A DNA stretch of 64,000 nt, taken from the NCBI GenBank assembly GCA_964020085.1, contig OZ026604.1, positions 31,193,830-31,257,829 of the forward strand. Reading direction: 5' to 3'. Positions 52,647 to 62,697 of the stretch are shown here, piece after piece. Source of the stretch: Micromussa lordhowensis. Its lineage: Eukaryota > Cnidaria > Anthozoa > Scleractinia > Lobophylliidae. Below the pieces are notes generated by a model that worked only from the letters and a program-made list of their open reading frames with translations, ran no database searches and was not told the origin of the DNA. A program made the position numbers and the translations under genes. Each line of letters begins with the position of its first letter. Within the stretch, counting starts at the first letter, position 1.

Positions 52647-55600
52647 ATGGCGAATTATACACGGGACAAAGAGCATATACACAAGCAACTTGCGCTAGCG
52701 AAAGAGACGCTTGTCAAGTTAAGGGCGCTAACTGATTCGGCGAATACGGAAAGTTTCAACGGACAGAATGGCGATTTCTCGGCAATGAACGGCGTCAATG
52801 AATGGGACGATGACAAGCATGACAGCGATGAGGGATGGAGTTCTGGATTGGGGAATGACTCGCCGAGTTTCGACCATCACACGCACGAAACTTCATATTT
52901 TGTACATGATAAATCGGCCGCCGCGCGCGATAGTCTAGCTAGAGTGCTAGGCTTGCAGGTGTCGAAATTAGAGGATGATTTGAAAGTGTCTCTGTTGGCC
53001 TACTTTGAACAAATGGAAACTCAAAAGGAGGAATTGATCTCCAGCTTCGAAACAATGCACACACAGCTCCTAAAACATCAAGAAATTTGTCAGCAACATC
53101 GCAAAGAAGAGGCGGAGAAAGATGCTCTCATGGAACGACTGAAAGCTGCTAAGCAAACATTAGAAACGGATGTTGAAACATTGAAACGAGAAAATCTGCA
53201 ACTGAAGTCAGCGAGTCGTACACGTGAAAATGGAATACGTGGTTATAAAATATCGCCAGGTTACGTTGAACCCGACGAGCTGAGCGAAACTCTAATGAAA
53301 GAAAACTCGCGTCTGAGAGAAAAGCTTCGCAAATTCGAGACAACGGAGTTCGCTAGATTGGAGAGAAAAGTGGCTCTACAGGAAAAGCTTTGCGAGTCTT
53401 ATAACAAAGACATGGCATCTAAAGACAGATTGCTGAAGCGTTTGGAAGCTGAAAACCGAGGTTTGCACGAAGACGTTAAAAATCTGCAAGACGAAGTGTT
53501 AAGAGTGAACGCGAATCGACTGAATGCAGAGCAGGATAAAACAAAACTTCAGCAAGAACTGCAGTTCAGCGAAGAGCAAATAAACACTCTCAGAGAAAAG
53601 TTGAGTAATTCTACAGAGGAAGGTAGATATTTACAAAGGTGTATTAGCGATGCAAATTCCAAAGCAAATATTTCAGGCGATAATTTGTCCGAGCTGGAGA
53701 AAGAAATTTTGGCGTTGCGTGGAAAATGCGAACGTTACAGAGATAAATTGAATGACAAAGAACGATTCCTGGCGTCTGTTACTAAAGAGAACCAGGGTTT
53801 AATCAAAACAGTGGAAGCCATTAAAAGGGAGCTTGCTGCCGTGAGAGGCGAGGAGCGTTCACTCAAGGTTGAGAACGAAAGGTTGCAGAAAGAAAATGCT
53901 GACAGGGAGATTGATCGGTTGAGCTCAGAAAGTACAAGTGAAGCTCACAGCGGCAAGATTTCTAAAATGAAGCAACAACTGCACGAGTTACAGAGCAAGG
54001 TCGATGAATTGGAGCAGCAGCGTCAACAGCATGACGACAGAGAAACAGAGCTGAACCAGGAAGTGCTTGCGAATCTCGAGAAATACACGAGACTCGAACA
54101 GCAGTTGTACCTCGCCAAGAAAGAACTCGCTCAAGCTCGCGGGTTTTACGACACCAGTGAAGAAACCAAGAGAGATTTGCAAGCAGAAGTGGACGATTCA
54201 AGAGCAAGAATTGCATCTTTAGAGAGAAGATTACAAGCGAAACAAATGGAAGGCGAAGAAGAGCATCGGATGAGTGATATTACGAAAAATAACAAAGAAT
54301 TAAACGACGAAAATGAAAGACTGAGGGACGATTTCCAAACCTGCAAGACCGAGATTGAGGAATTGGAAGAAGCTCTACAAAGTGCCCGCGAGCAAAATTC
54401 TTTGCAGAGAATGAGGTTGGATGCTCACGAAACTCTAATGAACAGAAAGGATGAAAGAATTAAAGAACTGCAAAATGAACTGCTAGAACTTCACGATCAA
54501 ATGAATACTTTGACCGATGAAACTCGCAAGAAAAACAGAGAGATAGAGGGTCTACGAATGACAAAGATGTTACTCGACCAAGAACTGGACTTGTTAAAAT
54601 CTGGAAAGCTTTCCGTCAGATCACTTAACAGAGAAGGTGTTACAAAGGATGGTTTTGGGTTACATCACACAGCAGATCCTGCTAGCCCGGACAGTGGGTT
54701 TTCTGACATGGAACGAGAAAAGGATATTGACAGACTTCGAAGAGAAATTCTCTCGCAGGGCAAATTTCACCCTAAACAGTCTGTGTTGCACGAGGAAGGT
54801 TTACCATCCAACCAAGAAGACAAAACCAACGTGGATCTTGTCCTGCAAACTCGCAGGCTTAAGGAAACAGAGAAGAGGTTAGCAGACCTTATTGCTCAGA
54901 ACGAAGACCTTAAAGATCGGGAACAAGAAGCCAGGAGTTTACAACTTCAAATGGACACGGAGCTGCGCAAAGTCACTGAAGAAAACAAAGAGTTAAAAGA
55001 GAGGGAAAAGATGCTCGCACAAGCCTTGGAAGGACAGCAAAATATTCCATCGCAGGATGAAATCACAGAATTCATTGCACCTGAGCTGGAGGAACAGATT
55101 TTGCGTTTTGTTGATGAGCCGGTAGAAACAGCCGTTTTGCAACCAGAAAACAGTTTAATATCTTTGGAAAATGAACCGCAAGAGAGTCTCATCGATTTGA
55201 ACGATGAGCTAGATGGTCCTACTACACAACCTCTTCGCCAGAAGGCCCCTCAACTTCAGAACAGAACTCAAGAACTGGAACGGAAACTTCACGATTTTGA
55301 GGCGAGTTTGGCGAAGATCGCCGAAGAGAAAGAACAGCTGTTATCAGAGCTAAAACAAGCTCAAGAAAACCTCCAAGAGATGGAAAACGAATGCAAAACA
55401 GCCCAAGAAAACAAAGAAGAACTTCAACAAATAATGCAAGAAGAATTGTCTGCAAAGGATGAAGAGGTTGCTAAGCTACAGAAAGAGCTGTCGGTGTTAT
55501 CTGAGGAAAAAGAAGGTCTTAAAACGTTTGTAAACAGTTCCAAGGAGGCAAGTTTTCAAGCTGAAGATCAGTTGCTTAGAAATCAGAATATAATTCTGGA

Positions 55601-58600
55601 CTATGAAAGACAACAGGAACTTTCACGCAACAAAGAAAAATCTTTACAAGAGCTTTTGAGTCAATCTGAAGAAACCAATGCAAATTTGCAAGTTCAGTTA
55701 GGTAAGGCAGAACAGCAATGTCGTAATGCCGAACAAGATGCGAATATATTGCAGCAACAGATACTACATGTGCAACAAGGTTCTGCAGAATTGGAACGCG
55801 AGGTCCAAGAACTTAGAGAAAACGTTGCACAGGAGCAAGAAAAACAAAAGAAGGCTTATGAGCGTTTGGAAAAAAGTTCCCACGCTGAAGAGCAGTTGCT
55901 AAAAGCTCAAGATGTCATTCGAAACTTAGAACGACAGCAAGAAATTTCGCGCGATACAGAGAAATCTTTGCAAGGACATCTGAACCAATCAGAACAAAAC
56001 AATGCTAATTTACAGGTTCGGATAGGCGAAACAGAACGAGAGTATCGCAATATTCAACAGGAAGCGAAAGCGTTACAACAGCAAATACTTCTTGTCCAAC
56101 AAGGTTCTGCAGAAATGGAACACGAAGTCAAAGATTTAAGGGAAAAGATTGCGCAGGAAGAGGAAAAACAGGAGAAAGTTTCTAAAAGTTTGAAAGACCA
56201 CCAGACAGAAAATGAAGAGTTAAAACAACAACTTGAAGATGCGAACAATAATTTAGAAAATTCATTACAAGAGAACAAACGCACGGTTTTGGAGCTGCAA
56301 GAAGACATCCGAGAGAAAGAAAATCACATCGACCAGCTTCAAGAAGAGTTGACTCTCGCTGAACAGCGCCACGCTGAAATTAAGTCCCTATCGAGTAATA
56401 ACCAAACTGAGATTTCAGATCTACAGGCTGAACTGATAGAGACCAAGGAACAATTTTACACAATATCGCAAGAAAAGACAAGATTGGCGCGCAGTCATAA
56501 AGATCTAGAGCAAACTGTCGCTGAAAAAGAGGAGAATATCTTAACTTTGGAATTAGAGAAAAGCGAAGGTAAAACGATCATTTCTGAGCAGGAAAAGAAG
56601 GTGGAAGAGCTGGTTGACAAGCTTGAAGATTTCGAAAATGAGAACAACAAATTAAGCAAAGAAAATGAACATTTTAGGGTGAGTTTGGAAGAGGCATCAA
56701 AGACCCAACAAGAGATGGAGAAGTTACTGGATGAATCTCGTGATGAAGCAAAAGCTCTTAAACAACAATTAACAGCAGCTCATGAAAGCATTACAGATTT
56801 GGAGACAGCGTTTGAGAGAGGCGAAGATAAAAATTCGCAAATGGAAGAAAATTTGCGCGAGGTCAAAGAAAGAATTGTGAAACTCGAAACACAACTAGAA
56901 CAGTCCCAAAAAGAGTGCCGCGCATTGGAGAAAGATTGCCATGAAACAGAAAAGGAGTTTGAAAAAGCTCAAACATCTTTGGATTCCTGTCAGGAAAAGA
57001 TGGCAAGTTTAGAGAAGAAACTACGAGCGGCAGAAGAAACCATTTCAGACTTAGAAATGGCAAGAGACAATGGACTATCAAACGAACAACTACTGCAACA
57101 AAGATTTGCAAATGCGCGCGAGAAAATCGACAAAACGGAGACGGAGAACAGTGAATTGAAAGAAAAGCTTACGAAGATGGAAAGAAAGTTGGGGGATTTA
57201 CTTTCCAAACAAGAAGCGCTCGAAGACAAAAGAGAAGAACTGGAGAAGATTAACAATGACCTCCACCATGAAATGGAGTACGAACGAGAAAGACGTCTGG
57301 CTCTCAAGCAAAAGGTAGAAGCTAAAGACAGGGAGAATGATGTAATTCAAAGAAAAGTTCAACTACTAGAGAAAACTAAAGCAGAGAACGAAGATATCCA
57401 ACACAAAGATATGGAGGAAAAAACAAAGCTGAGAGACGAATTATCACGCACTAAGAAAACGCTGTCCGAGTTGGAAGCAACTAGAGAAACTCAAGAAGAA
57501 AATATAACCGAGATGGAAGACTCATTGAGAGAAACGCGGGCAAAAATTGGAACACTGGAACATAAGCTTGAGGATTCAATAAGCGACAACGATGACCTGC
57601 ATGGCCAGCTGGAGGAACTTAACAGAAAGTTGAAATACACAAAGGAGGAGAATGCAGAGCTGGAGAAAAGATTGCAAAAGCAAAAAGAGATCAGTGATGA
57701 ATTCCGAAATAATCTAGCAGAACGAGAGGAGACCGCTTTGAATTCGAACTACAACCGTGAGGCGGCTGAAAGAGCCTTGCAGTCTGTGAAGAAAGAGCTC
57801 GCCAGGAAGGATGCCAAGCTAAAAATGCAGAAAGAACAGATCGACGAAATGGAAGCTGAGTTTGAAAAAGCTGGCAGAAAAGTGAAAGAAACCGAGGCTT
57901 CTTACAAGAAAGTTTGCAATGAGAATGATAGGCTTACAAAAGAGTTGGCCGATGTCAAAGCAAAACTGGCAAAGTTGGAGGCGTTGTATAAAGAAAAAGC
58001 GAAAGTCCCTGTCGATTCAGAAATCACAGTGACTAGGGTATCCGAGCTGCAAGCTAATCCAGTTCAAGCTGACAAGTTGATTCACGACTGGTCTGACAAA
58101 CTAAACACAGCTCAGAACAAAGTCACCGATCTGGAAAATGAACTCCTCAGAGACATAAAGAAACATGAAATGAGAGTACATGGAACAAGACCTGCATCTC
58201 AAGACTGGCGGAGAAGAAGCGCTGACAATTTAGCGGAGTACGGAAGGCTAAGCAGGAGTCGGACTCGTCATCGACCTAACAGAAGCCGAGATAGCTCTGT
58301 GGATTCACTCAGATCAACACAGTCCATGTTCGACTACATCGACGAAAGCATTGCTGTTCCTGACAGCAGTGCAAAGCAAGAACCAAACAATATTCCTTCT
58401 GCTGATTCTAAAGAACGTAGCCCTGTGGATTCGGATACCGAAGGCTTGTCTGGTATACCTGTGGTAAAGGTTATTCCAAGTGAGACTGTTAATCTTCAAG
58501 AAACAGATACGCAATTAGCTTCTGTGGAAGGAGAATTTTCCAAGAAACTGGACGATGTAGAAAAGGACGACTCCGATATTCAATCCGTTTCACCTGGCAG

Positions 58601-60227
58601 AGATGATGCTCCTGTCGTTTGGGAACCTGAGGCTATATCAGAACTACATATCGACTATCAGTCGCCAGTTGTCCTTGAAAAGCCATCAGGTCCAACAACT
58701 GCCACAGAGGATCTGTTTGATATGACAAAAGATTTACCGGTCTTATTTTTCACCGAGTCACCATCTGCCGAAGAAACTTCAACAGATAAGGCAGACGATC
58801 CATTTGATGTGAAGACAAGGGACGTTCCTGATCAACTGATCGACTATCGCAAACAAATTGTCACGGAATCTCCACCAGACAAAACCAGCTCAACAGACAT
58901 GGCAAATAATGTGTTTGATGTGGGAACAAATGATGCTGTTGATCAACAGAGCGCCTACCAGCAGTCAACTGATTACCAGCGGCCATTGTTGATTGAGCCA
59001 CCTTCAGACGATCTGTTTCATTTCGAGTCGATCCCATCAGATAACTCCTCACTCACAACTGTCACGAATCTCACATTTCGATCGCCATCTCCTCCTACCT
59101 TCTCTGAACATTCCCTGCTTGTCACTTTTGATCCTTTGGACGCTACGCAGCCTCATCAAAACAACAGCAATAACGAAGAACTTCTTGATCCATTCGAAGA
59201 ATTAATGAGAATGAAAGAAGCCCATCAAGATGTCAACAAAGACGATGACATGTATGATATAGATGACGTCATCCGTGACGTTAGAGATGACGCGATCACT
59301 GAGGCCAGTAATGACGCAATCATTAATGTTATCAATGATGTCCCGCACTACGACGTAGATGACATTGATGGTGACGTCACTAACAGTCGACCAACAAGCA
59401 TCTCAAGTAAATACCACGCGACAGATGGGGCTAGAGGTGACGTCGTCGACTCACTGGAACAAATCGTACCAGTCCCTTACAACCAAAGAGAAACGATGAG
59501 TAACCTGGGGCATGACAGGAGCAAGGAACCAAATGCTGCAGGCAGTTATCACGTGGCATATAGGCATGGTGGTGACGTCATTGATCCACCAGAACGAGTC
59601 GAACCAGTCCCTCCGCCAAGAAAGATAAAAGACAAAATGAAGCCAGCTTTGTGGCCCCGGGGAAGCAAAAAAGAAAAGAGTGAAAGTGATGAGAAGAAGA
59701 AAGATAAACCAGACGTGCAACCTTACAGCGATATGATTATGGTGGATGATGAAATCGTTAAAACACCATCCGACAGAAACTTAAATCCCAAACAGGGAGA
59801 AATGAAGAAACAGAGACAGAAAGGTGCAATTCCTGAACGACTGTCACTAGAGGAGGATCAAGAGGTGTTCAAGTCACCCAGTCAAATACGAAGAGAGCTG
59901 GAACAGGCAAGCAAGGAAAGACAGAAACAGATTCCACTAAGTACTAAAAGAACACAGAAAGAACTTAAACAAAAACCTGAAAAACAACCCAAACAAAGAC
60001 CTGGAAAAAAACAAACCCCAAAACCCGAGAAGGAACCAAAACAAAAACCTGAAAAAGAACCAAAACTAAGACCTGGTGCCTCGGGGAACACCTCTACTCA
60101 ATACCACATCCAGGAAAAAAGGCACGAAAACAGCAACAACAGCAATGATCAGAGCCGGGAAGGAGAACAAGAGGAAGAAATGGGAAAAGGAAGACTTAAA
60201 AAGTTAATTGCTGCCTTTAACAAGTGA
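52647..60227 (+). CDS. Uncharacterised long coiled-coil protein with disordered C-terminal third, 2526 aa, single exon
   Basis: Starts at MANYTRDKEHIHKQLALAKE (ATG context GAACATGG; in-frame stop at 52617). Residues 1-90 are acidic and Ser/Gly-rich. Coiled coil runs from ~95 to ~1830, with a break at ~660-700 (SPDSGFSDME, a possible phospho-degron-like site at 682-687) and a second at ~805-870. A 108-residue unit is duplicated in tandem at 972-1079 and 1080-1187. The block MHTQLLKHQ...RLKAAKQTLETDVETLK near 135-181 matches the N-terminal block of the 4699-aa protein. The tail, from ~1840, is disordered: first Arg/Ser-rich (RSRTRHRPNRSRDSSVDSLR), then acidic, then a D-V rich stretch, PVPPPRK (an SH3-ligand type motif), KPEKEPKQ repeats, and a short basic amphipathic end GRLKKLIAAFNK. 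No membrane or enzyme domain. Probably a paralogue of the upstream giant gene; function unknown. Confidence 0.92.
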   Translation: MANYTRDKEHIHKQLALAKETLVKLRALTDSANTESFNGQNGDFSAMNGVNEWDDDKHDSDEGWSSGLGNDSPSFDHHTHETSYFVHDKSAAARDSLARVLGLQVSKLEDDLKVSLLAYFEQMETQKEELISSFETMHTQLLKHQEICQQHRKEEAEKDALMERLKAAKQTLETDVETLKRENLQLKSASRTRENGIRGYKISPGYVEPDELSETLMKENSRLREKLRKFETTEFARLERKVALQEKLCESYNKDMASKDRLLKRLEAENRGLHEDVKNLQDEVLRVNANRLNAEQDKTKLQQELQFSEEQINTLREKLSNSTEEGRYLQRCISDANSKANISGDNLSELEKEILALRGKCERYRDKLNDKERFLASVTKENQGLIKTVEAIKRELAAVRGEERSLKVENERLQKENADREIDRLSSESTSEAHSGKISKMKQQLHELQSKVDELEQQRQQHDDRETELNQEVLANLEKYTRLEQQLYLAKKELAQARGFYDTSEETKRDLQAEVDDSRARIASLERRLQAKQMEGEEEHRMSDITKNNKELNDENERLRDDFQTCKTEIEELEEALQSAREQNSLQRMRLDAHETLMNRKDERIKELQNELLELHDQMNTLTDETRKKNREIEGLRMTKMLLDQELDLLKSGKLSVRSLNREGVTKDGFGLHHTADPASPDSGFSDMEREKDIDRLRREILSQGKFHPKQSVLHEEGLPSNQEDKTNVDLVLQTRRLKETEKRLADLIAQNEDLKDREQEARSLQLQMDTELRKVTEENKELKEREKMLAQALEGQQNIPSQDEITEFIAPELEEQILRFVDEPVETAVLQPENSLISLENEPQESLIDLNDELDGPTTQPLRQKAPQLQNRTQELERKLHDFEASLAKIAEEKEQLLSELKQAQENLQEMENECKTAQENKEELQQIMQEELSAKDEEVAKLQKELSVLSEEKEGLKTFVNSSKEASFQAEDQLLRNQNIILDYERQQELSRNKEKSLQELLSQSEETNANLQVQLGKAEQQCRNAEQDANILQQQILHVQQGSAELEREVQELRENVAQEQEKQKKAYERLEKSSHAEEQLLKAQDVIRNLERQQEISRDTEKSLQGHLNQSEQNNANLQVRIGETEREYRNIQQEAKALQQQILLVQQGSAEMEHEVKDLREKIAQEEEKQEKVSKSLKDHQTENEELKQQLEDANNNLENSLQENKRTVLELQEDIREKENHIDQLQEELTLAEQRHAEIKSLSSNNQTEISDLQAELIETKEQFYTISQEKTRLARSHKDLEQTVAEKEENILTLELEKSEGKTIISEQEKKVEELVDKLEDFENENNKLSKENEHFRVSLEEASKTQQEMEKLLDESRDEAKALKQQLTAAHESITDLETAFERGEDKNSQMEENLREVKERIVKLETQLEQSQKECRALEKDCHETEKEFEKAQTSLDSCQEKMASLEKKLRAAEETISDLEMARDNGLSNEQLLQQRFANAREKIDKTETENSELKEKLTKMERKLGDLLSKQEALEDKREELEKINNDLHHEMEYERERRLALKQKVEAKDRENDVIQRKVQLLEKTKAENEDIQHKDMEEKTKLRDELSRTKKTLSELEATRETQEENITEMEDSLRETRAKIGTLEHKLEDSISDNDDLHGQLEELNRKLKYTKEENAELEKRLQKQKEISDEFRNNLAEREETALNSNYNREAAERALQSVKKELARKDAKLKMQKEQIDEMEAEFEKAGRKVKETEASYKKVCNENDRLTKELADVKAKLAKLEALYKEKAKVPVDSEITVTRVSELQANPVQADKLIHDWSDKLNTAQNKVTDLENELLRDIKKHEMRVHGTRPASQDWRRRSADNLAEYGRLSRSRTRHRPNRSRDSSVDSLRSTQSMFDYIDESIAVPDSSAKQEPNNIPSADSKERSPVDSDTEGLSGIPVVKVIPSETVNLQETDTQLASVEGEFSKKLDDVEKDDSDIQSVSPGRDDAPVVWEPEAISELHIDYQSPVVLEKPSGPTTATEDLFDMTKDLPVLFFTESPSAEETSTDKADDPFDVKTRDVPDQLIDYRKQIVTESPPDKTSSTDMANNVFDVGTNDAVDQQSAYQQSTDYQRPLLIEPPSDDLFHFESIPSDNSSLTTVTNLTFRSPSPPTFSEHSLLVTFDPLDATQPHQNNSNNEELLDPFEELMRMKEAHQDVNKDDDMYDIDDVIRDVRDDAITEASNDAIINVINDVPHYDVDDIDGDVTNSRPTSISSKYHATDGARGDVVDSLEQIVPVPYNQRETMSNLGHDRSKEPNAAGSYHVAYRHGGDVIDPPERVEPVPPPRKIKDKMKPALWPRGSKKEKSESDEKKKDKPDVQPYSDMIMVDDEIVKTPSDRNLNPKQGEMKKQRQKGAIPERLSLEEDQEVFKSPSQIRRELEQASKERQKQIPLSTKRTQKELKQKPEKQPKQRPGKKQTPKPEKEPKQKPEKEPKLRPGASGNTSTQYHIQEKRHENSNNSNDQSREGEQEEEMGKGRLKKLIAAFNK
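55560..56207 (+). repeat. Tandem duplication of a 324-bp (108-codon) coding unit
   Basis: Unit 1 starts AEDQLLRNQNIILDYERQQE and unit 2 starts AEEQLLKAQDVIRNLERQQE, exactly 324 bp later. They share NANLQVQLGKAE / NANLQVRIGETE and LQQQILHVQQGSAELE / LQQQILLVQQGSAEME. No frame disruption. Confidence 0.9.
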
Positions 60228-60397
60228 TAAGATATATTAAGGAATAGATAGAAAACAGTCAAACCTACATAACAAAATCATCCAATGTCACTCAGAAGAC
60301 ATTCATTCATAATAAGCTTTAGTAATTTTGCTTCAAGTAGAATGGCTAGGACCTTTCTCATAGAGGCCGCTGCTCAGGGGGGTTCAGTGGATATGTT

Positions 60398-60550
60398 GCA
60401 GGTCAAAATGAAATTCAGGTTTAAATGACATTCCTTTGTCTCTTAATCTTAATTGTTCATAGATCATGAATAATTAGGGTTAGAAAACAAAGGAAATTGA
60501 GAATCAAACTAGGTTAAAATCATTTTAATCTGAATTTCATTTTGACCTGC
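60398..60550. repeat. 153-bp foldback element, GCAGGTCAAAATGAAATTCAG arms
   Basis: GCAGGTCAAAATGAAATTCA pairs with TGAATTTCATTTTGACCTGC. Further inwards ACATTCCTTTGTCTC loosely opposes ACAAAGGAAATTGAG. It lies within 200 bp of the stop codon, so it may be transcribed in the 3' UTR. Confidence 0.8.
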
Positions 60551-60836
60551 ATACTCTTTTATCCCTTATGTCAATCTACAGAATCTCCATACTGGAAACC
60601 ATACATTCTGTCTACCACTGGTTGGGAGAATTGATTATGTATCAAGACAATTTGACTTAAGTGATCATTAGTATGATTCTTATATTCTGGACACTTGACT
60701 ACAATATATAGTGAGATTGCAAGGAGAAATTACATGTAGTTATCCCTGATATTCTGAGTTGATCATTAATGCAACAGCCCGCAGGCAGAAGTCCCTCAAC
60801 TGCATTGGTGGAAGGCAATATAGCAGCGTGTTTCAT

Positions 60837-61020
60837 TCCAGAAAATATCCCTACCCCTCCTACAGAGGGGTTTTGGTTTTAACCCCACCCCCACTCTGAA
60901 AATCCCACCTTTTGTTCATACTACCCTTAAACAATTTTGGTTTTTGAGACACTCCCTACCCCCTTGGAATTTCCAATAAACCTCCTTGGGTGGGTGTGGA
61001 TATTTTTCTGGAGCCACACA
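60837..61020. repeat. Foldback repeat with TCCAGAAAATATCC ends
   Basis: CCAGAAAATATCCCTACCCC at the left opposes GGTGTGGATATTTTTCTGGA at the right. It is related to 21337-21520. Confidence 0.65.
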
Positions 61021-61864
61021 ATGGCCAAAATGTTTTAGCCAGTAGCTTTGTCAATTAAACAAACATCTGTGGTGCATGGAGATAGTTCTGGACATTTTCC
61101 TTTCAGGAAGAAGAATGATGCCATTTTAAACCATTTACTTACAAGATTTTGGTATAAAATACAACACATAATGAATGCCAATTGGTTCATTCATCTACAG
61201 TGTAGGTACAAGCCACCCATTATCACCCTAGTGAAATTTTAATCATTGAAACAATTTTTAATGGATGCCATAAATTTTAACTTTTTGTCTTGCTTCTTTT
61301 TTAAGTCAAAGACAAAATTTAGAGTTTTTAAAACATTAAGCATTGACATAAAATTCCATGTCTTTTATTACATTCAAATTTTAAAATGTTTATATTACAG
61401 ATAGCATTTGTTTGTTCAGTAGAATCTACGTAAGTTCTTCAAATGTTCCATTCTTGGACCACATACACAAAAGAGAGATGTGAAATTCAGCCATTGGGTT
61501 TCCAAAGAGTTTCTGTTCACATAAACAAAAATAGACAGGTTATTGACACAAATAGAGCAAAATTCTTTCTTTTAGTTTTTCACACCATTTATAACCTCAA
61601 ACTGTTTGCAAAGCTGTTTACACATTAGTGAAAAAAAAACATAGCAACTTAAAAAAGCATCAGATAATTGTTCCAAAGGTATAAGTTTGTTACAGAGGCT
61701 TTTAAAATTGACTTTTTCCAACTATGTCTTGAGACAATGAAGTTATATCATTAGTTAGTAATACAGTGGAACTTCATAGAAAACACAATTTTGTGAACAA
61801 AAGCTTCTGTTATCAATGACTACTCAAATCTTTGTCTGGACAGTTTATTGCATACATGTAGATG

Positions 61865-61882
61865 TATATATATATATATATA
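61865..61882. repeat. (TA)9 microsatellite
   Basis: Nine uninterrupted TA dinucleotides. Confidence 0.9.
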
Positions 61883-62697
61883 GAACCCACTATTTTGTAA
61901 GCTTGTTTGAGATGAACAGAGAACAGTACATATTCAAGTAAATTGCTCCTACTAGTAAGAGAAATATTGCAAAAAATATGGTTCTTTTAAATTTAAAGTT
62001 CTGCTAAAATGCTGAAAAGCACCAATTTATAACAACAGCATATTAAATTAACAAGATCACTTCATATATTAAGCACAGTAATTTGATTAATATAAGCCTG
62101 ATTATTATACAACTTTTTGTGTCTATATAATTGAAGTCAAAGATAGTTTTATAAGAAGTTGAATGGCCTTTGTTTTTTTTAGAATTTGTGAGAAAATAGG
62201 AAAAGAAACAAAGGCATCTATGTGTATGTAGAAATATATTCCTTAAGGTACATGTATATTCATAAATAAAATTAGTTGCTCTTCTTTTGAGCGGTATCAA
62301 GTGAAGATTATTTTATTGCCCAAGCATGGAAATAATACTAAAAACCAGCATGGAATGTTCTGATTTTAAAAGATACATAGACCTTAAGGACTTGGTGACT
62401 TTCTGAAGAGCTTCATAGCAAGAGTAATAAAGACTGAATAATTCATACCGAGAAGATAATTACTCCATGTTCCATACATTAAGAATAAATTATAGAGATA
62501 TTGACACAATCAAAACACTGATATTCAAGAAATAGAAAGCATGTACCATGTTTCTATCGAGTTATAGAAACACAAGTGGTGTGCTTTGGTAGCACAAGCC
62601 AACACGTGAGTGTTTTCACAGCTTTTTCAGGTTCTCTTACCTTTGGTGAGTGTTTCTATAACTTGAAGTACAGTACATATTTCAGCTTTAACAACCT

